Assembly: GCA_034505795.1 (NCBI GenBank)
Contig: JAPDQM010000011.1
Coordinates: 1 to 64,000 of the forward strand
DNA: 64,000 nucleotides
Reading direction: 5' to 3'
From: Thermofontimicrobium_A sp034505795
Lineage (GTDB): Bacteria > Zhuqueibacterota > Zhuqueibacteria > Thermofontimicrobiales > Thermofontimicrobiaceae
Part shown: positions 58,837-64,000 of the stretch, in pieces
Layout of the letters: each line of letters starts with the position of its first letter
Numbering within the stretch: position 1 is the first letter of the stretch
Position numbers and translations under genes: made by a program
The notes under the pieces: model-generated
Databases searched by the model: none
What the model was told of the DNA's origin: nothing
Seen by the model: only the letters and a program-made list of their open reading frames with translations

Positions 58837-61800
58837 ATGATGACCAGAAGACAAATCTTTCGTTTCTTGGCCGGGCTTTCAAGCCACCACAGCCTGATGC
58901 ATCCCTGGCTATTTTCAGTGCTGCTGTTGTTTGTAGCCATCTTAATCCAAACCCGACCCTTATTGGCGCAGCACAATGGCGTGATTTACATCGATCCCAA
59001 TCGCAGCGATCCCAAGCTGCGACGGGTGTTAATAATCAATTCTAACCGTGTATCCACCGATATCACCAATTATGGTACCATTGCCCGCGGCAACGATAGC
59101 AATCCGGACGATGGGGCCGGCGGCGTTTGGCCAACGGGCACTGGCCACGATCACATCCACGAGATGACGGGCTTCATCGCTGCTCGCGTGATTGATCGCA
59201 ATGGCGTCCCGATTCACATCATTTCCGATGGTTATCGTGACCCGGGCGGTGCGACCAGCGAAATTGATCCGGTGACCAATATCGAGTATACCTTTCATCC
59301 GCTGCCCGGGTATTTTAATCCTGCCAAAGGCCAGGAGGAAATTGCCAACAGCCGCAATCCCAATTCCTGGCCCAATGCCTGGCCCGGCAGAGATAACACC
59401 TGGAATCAAAAATGGAATGGCTATTTCGGTCTCAATCAATTCAATGCCGATCAGGAAGTGCTCTACGTCATGGATGATACCTGGAACGAGGAGTTTCAAT
59501 TTTATCCATACCTGGACCAACCGGATCGTCGCGGCCTGGGCATGCAGGTGGAAACACGGCTGTTTCAATGGGCCCACCCATTGGCAAAGGACATTATTTT
59601 CATCCATTATCAGGTGTCCAATGCTGGTAATTACAATTACAACATTCAGTCCGATTCGATCTTTTTCGGCGGCTATGCCGATATTGGCCCCGGAGGCCGC
59701 GGGACTACCGATGATGATGCAGCATTTCGTGAAGACCTGGACCTGGTCTATGGCTGGGATCATGACAATATCGGCGTTTGGGGCAAATTTCGCGAGATTA
59801 CACCCGGCTATTTGGGCTGGAAATTTCTGGAATCGCCGGGCATCGAGAACGACGGCCTGGACAACGACGATGATGGTTTAATCGATGAAAGCCGCGCCAA
59901 TGATGCTGGCACGCTCATCTTTGGACCCGTCGGCAAATATGGCGAGCCTCGGGAGCACTGGAGCGGTGATGAAGATGGCGACTGGATTCAATCCATCGAT
60001 GACGTCGGTACCGACGGCGCCGGGCCATTGGATGAGGGTTATCCCGGTCCCGATGCCGATGGCAGCGAAGGCAACGGTCGGCCCGATCAGGGCGAACCCA
60101 ATTTTGGCAAGCTGGACAATGATGAAAGCGATCAGGTGGGTCTCACCAGTTTCACCGCACCGCTGTTCGGCACGGTACTGATTACCGATGAGGAAAAAAT
60201 GTGGCCGCGCATCAAGCCCGGCTATTTCACTGTACCGCAGCAGTCCGTTAACCAGTATTGGATTTTTGGCAGCGGGCCGTTTAATTTGCCGGCTCGCAAA
60301 ACAGAGCGCTTCTCCACCTGTTGGGTCTTCGGCATCGACGAACAATCGATGCTACAAAATGGCAATGTGGCCCAGCGAATCTACGATTCCGACTATCGCT
60401 TCGCCCGACCACCGCGGCAGCCGAAGCTCACCGCTGTTCCAGGCGACAAGCAAGTCGTCCTCATCTGGGATGATCTGGCAGAATTGAGTCGTGATCCGAT
60501 TTATGGTTATGATTTTGAAGGCTATCGCATCTATCGCTCCACGGATCCCCAGTTTCTGGACGTGCAATCCATCACCGATGCCTCAGGCAATCAGGCATTT
60601 CTGTTTGGCAAGCCAATGGCTCAATTCGACCTGGTGGATGGCTTAAAAGGCCCGCATCCGCTGCAATTGGGTGAGGAAGTGGGCAATCCATTGGGAATTC
60701 ATTTCTACATGGGTGACGATACCGGCTTGCGACACTACTTCGTCGATCGAGATGTAATTAATGGTCGGACCTATTATTATGCGATTACGGCGTACGACAA
60801 AGGCTATGACATGGATTTTTATCAACGGGGTATATCTGAATTTGAAAACCTATTTCCCATCACCCCTTCTGAATCGCCAGCTTCGATTGTGGTGACTGGC
60901 GGCATTATCACCTACATGGACCCCAACACTGCCGAAGTAACACCAAACGCGCCGCCCAGCGATGTTAGTCCGGGCAGCACCGATGTCGCCGGTGCGCTTA
61001 ATCACGATGCTGGCCTGGCCACCGGCAAGGTCGAAGTTGAAGTGGTGGCCCCAGATCTGCTCGAAGACGCCAGCTACGTGGTTCAATTCGATACGCTAAC
61101 AACTCGAACTGGCTATACCTATTTAACCACCCACTATTCGATTTTTAATGAGACCACGGGGCAATTTCTGCTGGAAAATGAGCCGATTCCCAAAGAGCCC
61201 AATGGGGCTTACAAAACCACCTGGTCGCGTGAGTTTTTGCTGAAGGGTTTTGTGCTGACCTTCAACAATGAATATCCCGACCTGGAATCTACGGTGAAGC
61301 AGTCCGGCTGGGACCAAGCTGCCAAAACGAATTTGGTCGCCGAATTGGAACAGTGGACACCCGATGTAATTTATCCCAAATCGTTCGTGATTGAATTCGG
61401 CGATTCCGGTGCCGTGCTGGATAGCGCCTACAATTCATCCACCACCCGCACCAAAGGGCCGGTCAACTTCAAAGTCTATGAATTGCAGTCCAATCAGCCA
61501 GTATTGGTTTGGCTGGACGAGCTATCCAGTTCCAAAAACGGTCAGGTCGATCCGGGCGAACGGATTGTTACTCTGTACAAGCGACAACCTACAGATAGCC
61601 GTTTCCAGCGGGCCTGGAAGATCACCTTCAGCGAACCCAAAGACAACGAAGGCAATCCCCTTCCTGCCGGCCAGTGGATCCTGCCGCAAAGCGGCGACAA
61701 ATATTATGTTATTAATAAAATCCCGTTTCTTACCACCGATAGCTATCGCTACAGCACGTTGAAGGGAAAGCGGCTCGATCAAGTAGAGGAATCCGTGCTA

Positions 61801-62106
61801 AAGCAGGTGAAAGTGGTTCCCAACCCTTATGTGGTATCCTCGATTTTGGAACGGCAGCCCTATCTGCGAGGTCGTGGGGAACGAATCATTCGATTTATCA
61901 ATTTGCCTGCTCAATGCACCATTAGAATCTATACCGTCTACGGCGATCTGGTGGCGACGCTGGAGCACAATGGCCTGAGCGATGGCACCGTCAAGTGGGA
62001 CCTGCGAACCAGAGATGGATTGGAAGTGGCATTTGGGCTATATGTGTATCATGTCGATGCCCCTGGCATTGGCCAGCACATTGGCAAATTTGCCATTGTG
62101 AATTAG
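58837..62106 (+). CDS. Large secreted protein of unknown function with FlgD-like C-terminus
   Basis: 1089 residues from the ATG at 58837 (GAGGA 5 nt upstream). A long signal region (WLFSVLLLFVAILIQTRPLLAQ). The N-terminal 550 residues are not recognised; they contain Asp-rich runs of the Ca-binding type (NDGLDNDDDGLIDES, GPDADGSEGNGRPDQGEP). A fibronectin-III-like segment follows (KLTAVPGDKQVVLIWDDL...GYRIYRSTDP), then beta domains. The end VVPNPYVVSS...CTIRIYTVYGDLVATLEH...GLYVYHVDAP is the FlgD-like module, as in T9SS-type cargo. It starts 13 bp after the receptor gene and is probably its partner. Confidence 0.82.
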   Translation: MMTRRQIFRFLAGLSSHHSLMHPWLFSVLLLFVAILIQTRPLLAQHNGVIYIDPNRSDPKLRRVLIINSNRVSTDITNYGTIARGNDSNPDDGAGGVWPTGTGHDHIHEMTGFIAARVIDRNGVPIHIISDGYRDPGGATSEIDPVTNIEYTFHPLPGYFNPAKGQEEIANSRNPNSWPNAWPGRDNTWNQKWNGYFGLNQFNADQEVLYVMDDTWNEEFQFYPYLDQPDRRGLGMQVETRLFQWAHPLAKDIIFIHYQVSNAGNYNYNIQSDSIFFGGYADIGPGGRGTTDDDAAFREDLDLVYGWDHDNIGVWGKFREITPGYLGWKFLESPGIENDGLDNDDDGLIDESRANDAGTLIFGPVGKYGEPREHWSGDEDGDWIQSIDDVGTDGAGPLDEGYPGPDADGSEGNGRPDQGEPNFGKLDNDESDQVGLTSFTAPLFGTVLITDEEKMWPRIKPGYFTVPQQSVNQYWIFGSGPFNLPARKTERFSTCWVFGIDEQSMLQNGNVAQRIYDSDYRFARPPRQPKLTAVPGDKQVVLIWDDLAELSRDPIYGYDFEGYRIYRSTDPQFLDVQSITDASGNQAFLFGKPMAQFDLVDGLKGPHPLQLGEEVGNPLGIHFYMGDDTGLRHYFVDRDVINGRTYYYAITAYDKGYDMDFYQRGISEFENLFPITPSESPASIVVTGGIITYMDPNTAEVTPNAPPSDVSPGSTDVAGALNHDAGLATGKVEVEVVAPDLLEDASYVVQFDTLTTRTGYTYLTTHYSIFNETTGQFLLENEPIPKEPNGAYKTTWSREFLLKGFVLTFNNEYPDLESTVKQSGWDQAAKTNLVAELEQWTPDVIYPKSFVIEFGDSGAVLDSAYNSSTTRTKGPVNFKVYELQSNQPVLVWLDELSSSKNGQVDPGERIVTLYKRQPTDSRFQRAWKITFSEPKDNEGNPLPAGQWILPQSGDKYYVINKIPFLTTDSYRYSTLKGKRLDQVEESVLKQVKVVPNPYVVSSILERQPYLRGRGERIIRFINLPAQCTIRIYTVYGDLVATLEHNGLSDGTVKWDLRTRDGLEVAFGLYVYHVDAPGIGQHIGKFAIVN

Positions 62107-62196
62107 CGCGGCCATTTCTGTTAAAACAACAATGGATCGATTAACCCTGAATGCATTATTAAATTGCATCGGCACCTAATAAAAGGATGAACACCC

Positions 62197-63192
62197 ATGA
62201 AAAAAAGTCTATTTGTCATTTTCATAGTTTTCTGTTTGGTCCTCTCAGCAGAGGCGCAAACGAAGGTTGGCACAACGGCTGCTGGCTTTTTGCAAATCGG
62301 CCCGGCCAGCCGCATCATGAGCATGGGCGAAGCAGCCGGCGCGTTGGCCACCGATGTCACTTCGCTCTACTGGAATCCGGCCCTGGGAGCCGATCTGACC
62401 CAGAATCAGGTCTATTTTAACCATATCAGTTGGTTTGCCGACATCAAGCTCGAATATGGCATCCTCATGCTCAATCTTGGTAACTGGGGCAAGGTCGCCG
62501 CGTCTTTCTACACTTTGAATTCGGGGCAAATTGAGGTCACCACCGAAGAGCGCCCGGAAGGAACCGGCGAAAAATATGACGCACAGGATCTGATGATCGG
62601 ACTCACGTACGCTCGCCGCCTGACCGACCGATTTGGAATTGGTGGCACCGTAAAATTCATTCGCTCAACCATCTGGAACATGAATGCTTCCACTATGGCC
62701 ATGGATCTTGGATTGGCCTATCAAACGCCATTGCAGCCGGTGGTCATCGCCATGAGCATCTCTAACTTCGGCGGGGAAATGCAAATGACCGGCACCGATG
62801 CTGCCATCCGCTTCGATCCCGATCCCCGAGTTAGTGGCAATAATGACGGCATTGTCGGCTATCAAGCGACTCGTTCCTGGGATTTACCCGTCAATTTTCG
62901 GTTCGGAATCAGCTATAAGCTCCTGAATAGCGCCAACAATCATCTGGTGATCAACAGCGATATTTTGTATCCCAATAACAACCAGAATTACGTGAATGTG
63001 GGTGCAGAATACCGATTCATGAATATTTGCTTCCTTCGGACTGGCTATCGGCAATTGTTCCTGGATCGGAGCGAGGGCGGCCTATCATTGGGGATGGGTT
63101 TGAAATATCGCAATCTCCAGGTGGATTATGGCTTCGCCGATCATGGTCGGCTAAATGCTGTTCAATATTTTGCCCTTGGCTTCATGTTCTGA
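62197..63192 (+). CDS. PorV/PorQ-family outer-membrane protein
   Basis: 331 residues, with a signal peptide (KKSLFVIFIVFCLVLSAEAQ). TTAAGFLQIGPASRIMSMGEAAGALATDVTSLYWNPALGADL is the family's N-terminal signature; the rest is a FadL-like barrel ending in FALGFMF, a typical last strand with terminal Phe. PorV shuttles T9SS cargo to the surface. Being third in a run after a TonB receptor and a protein with a FlgD-like end, it may handle that protein's export or anchoring; this is inference. Confidence 0.88.
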   Translation: MKKSLFVIFIVFCLVLSAEAQTKVGTTAAGFLQIGPASRIMSMGEAAGALATDVTSLYWNPALGADLTQNQVYFNHISWFADIKLEYGILMLNLGNWGKVAASFYTLNSGQIEVTTEERPEGTGEKYDAQDLMIGLTYARRLTDRFGIGGTVKFIRSTIWNMNASTMAMDLGLAYQTPLQPVVIAMSISNFGGEMQMTGTDAAIRFDPDPRVSGNNDGIVGYQATRSWDLPVNFRFGISYKLLNSANNHLVINSDILYPNNNQNYVNVGAEYRFMNICFLRTGYRQLFLDRSEGGLSLGMGLKYRNLQVDYGFADHGRLNAVQYFALGFMF

Positions 63193-63425
63193 TGCTCGCG
63201 TGATTTGAGATCGGGTTCCTTAATGCCAGTTGACAAAATCTCCGACCTGGCGTGAGCAAATGCATGATCAGCCGTTTAGATGAATTCCATGACAAGACCC
63301 AGGCAATTTGACATGATGAATAAGTCGAAATTGGAGAGTGTCATTGAATCATCCGGGTTATCATGCTTGTCTGGTCAAATCAGATGTCGTAATGGCAATT
63401 TCACTTTACTGATATGGGTTCAAAT

Positions 63426-64000
63426 ATGAAAAAATTCGCCATCGTTTTCTGGATAATTTTGCTATTATGGCTGCATGCTGGCGCTTCTGGTCAGATCAAA
63501 GAGTTGCGTGGAGTGTGGCTAACCAAAACGGCTTCGACTATTTTCAATAGCAAAGCCAGCGTTGCCGCGGCCATCGATTCGCTCAAGAAAACCGGTCTGA
63601 ATGCTGTTTTTCCGGGCATCTTTGAAAATGGCTTCACCCTGTACCCCAGCGAAGTGATGGAAGTCTACACCGGAAACCGCGTCGATTATGCCTATGCCGA
63701 GCGTGATTTATTGGCGGAGATCATCGCTGAGGCGCATCGAGTGGGCATGGAAGTGCACCCCTGGTTCGAATTTGGTTTTGCTGCTTGTTACGGCAGCCGC
63801 GGTCCGATTCTGGATCATTATCCGCAATGGGGTGGCAGACGACTATCCACCGGCGATGCCCTCGATGACAACAGCTTCTATTGGCTTAGCCAGGCGCATC
63901 CTGAAGTACAGGAGTTTCTCATCAGTTTGGCCATCGAGGTGGTCGAAAACTACGATGTTGACGGGATCATGTTCGACCGAATTCGCTATGGGCTGACCAA
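63426..64000 (+). CDS. GHL10 (DUF187) glycosidase-like protein, N-terminal part (cut by window edge)
   Basis: 191 codons visible from the ATG at 63426; the frame runs off the right edge. A signal sequence (KKFAIVFWIILLLWLHAGASG) is followed by ELRGVWLTKTASTIFNSKASVAAAIDSLKKTGLNAVFPGI, then RVGMEVHPWFEFG, YPQWGGRRLST and VVENYDVDGIMFDRIRYG. This is the start of the GHL10 barrel seen in putative secreted glycoside hydrolases. The catalytic Asp is expected in the DGI(M)FDRIRY region. Substrate unknown. Confidence 0.9.
   Translation, partial: MKKFAIVFWIILLLWLHAGASGQIKELRGVWLTKTASTIFNSKASVAAAIDSLKKTGLNAVFPGIFENGFTLYPSEVMEVYTGNRVDYAYAERDLLAEIIAEAHRVGMEVHPWFEFGFAACYGSRGPILDHYPQWGGRRLSTGDALDDNSFYWLSQAHPEVQEFLISLAIEVVENYDVDGIMFDRIRYGLT

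Overview
The window looks like a chromosomal segment of an uncultured Gram-negative bacterium of the FCB superphylum (Calditrichota / KSB1 / Ignavibacteria-like); this placement is inference. The grounds are PorV/PorQ-type and TonB-dependent outer-membrane proteins, four secreted proteins ending in the 'PNPF...' FlgD-like C-terminal module typical of these lineages, separate secD and secF, a CIRCE-controlled groES-groEL operon, and sigma70-like promoters of the form TTGACA-17-TATATT. No rRNA, tRNA, CRISPR array or recognisable prophage was seen.

Layout. 1-6300 (minus strand): a compact operon-like run of GAF/HD-GYP, DUF5683, Na+-dependent transporter, HD hydrolase, DUF2279-like protein, purF and a UbiA-type prenyltransferase cut by the left edge. 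6600-15300 (minus): housekeeping genes (deoxynucleoside kinase, folK, groL, groS, purA, STAS protein, secF, secD). 15600-19000 (plus): a lamin-tail-domain secreted protein. 19400-23730 (plus): an envelope module of a helical lipoprotein ending in Lys-Lys, two L,D-transpeptidases and a membrane-anchored protein. 23730-28520: a divergent cluster that looks like a bacterial ceramide pathway (CerR-like reductase on minus; serine-palmitoyltransferase-like enzyme and GNAT-type acyltransferase on plus). 28800-36660 (plus): a prodomain-like small lipoprotein with a subtilase, an M23 peptidase, clpB and thioredoxin. 36600-41840 (minus): a glycosyltransferase, an M14 carboxypeptidase with its own prodomain-like partner, an aldo/keto reductase and a metallophosphoesterase.

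42000-49200 is the accessory part: a 14-bp tandem repeat, hairpins, a GIY-YIG nuclease gene bracketed by 15-bp inverted repeats, an orphan C-terminal fragment of a formylglycine-generating-enzyme-like protein resembling a diversity-generating-retroelement variable region, a DUF234-type ATPase, a 21-bp minisatellite open in all six frames, an aldehyde:ferredoxin oxidoreductase cluster with ferredoxin and MoaD-like protein, and a toxin-antitoxin-like pair whose PIN toxin carries an in-frame UGA.

49400-64000: a secreted C39-like protein, nitroreductase and cobalamin adenosyltransferase (minus), a GH31 glycosidase, a patatin-like phospholipase, then an outer-membrane set (TonB-dependent receptor, 1089-residue secreted protein, PorV/PorQ protein) followed by a GHL10 glycosidase-like protein cut by the right edge.

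Start codons were re-chosen from Shine-Dalgarno spacing where the longest open frame was clearly too long. Family assignments rest on motif reading alone; no database search was possible.
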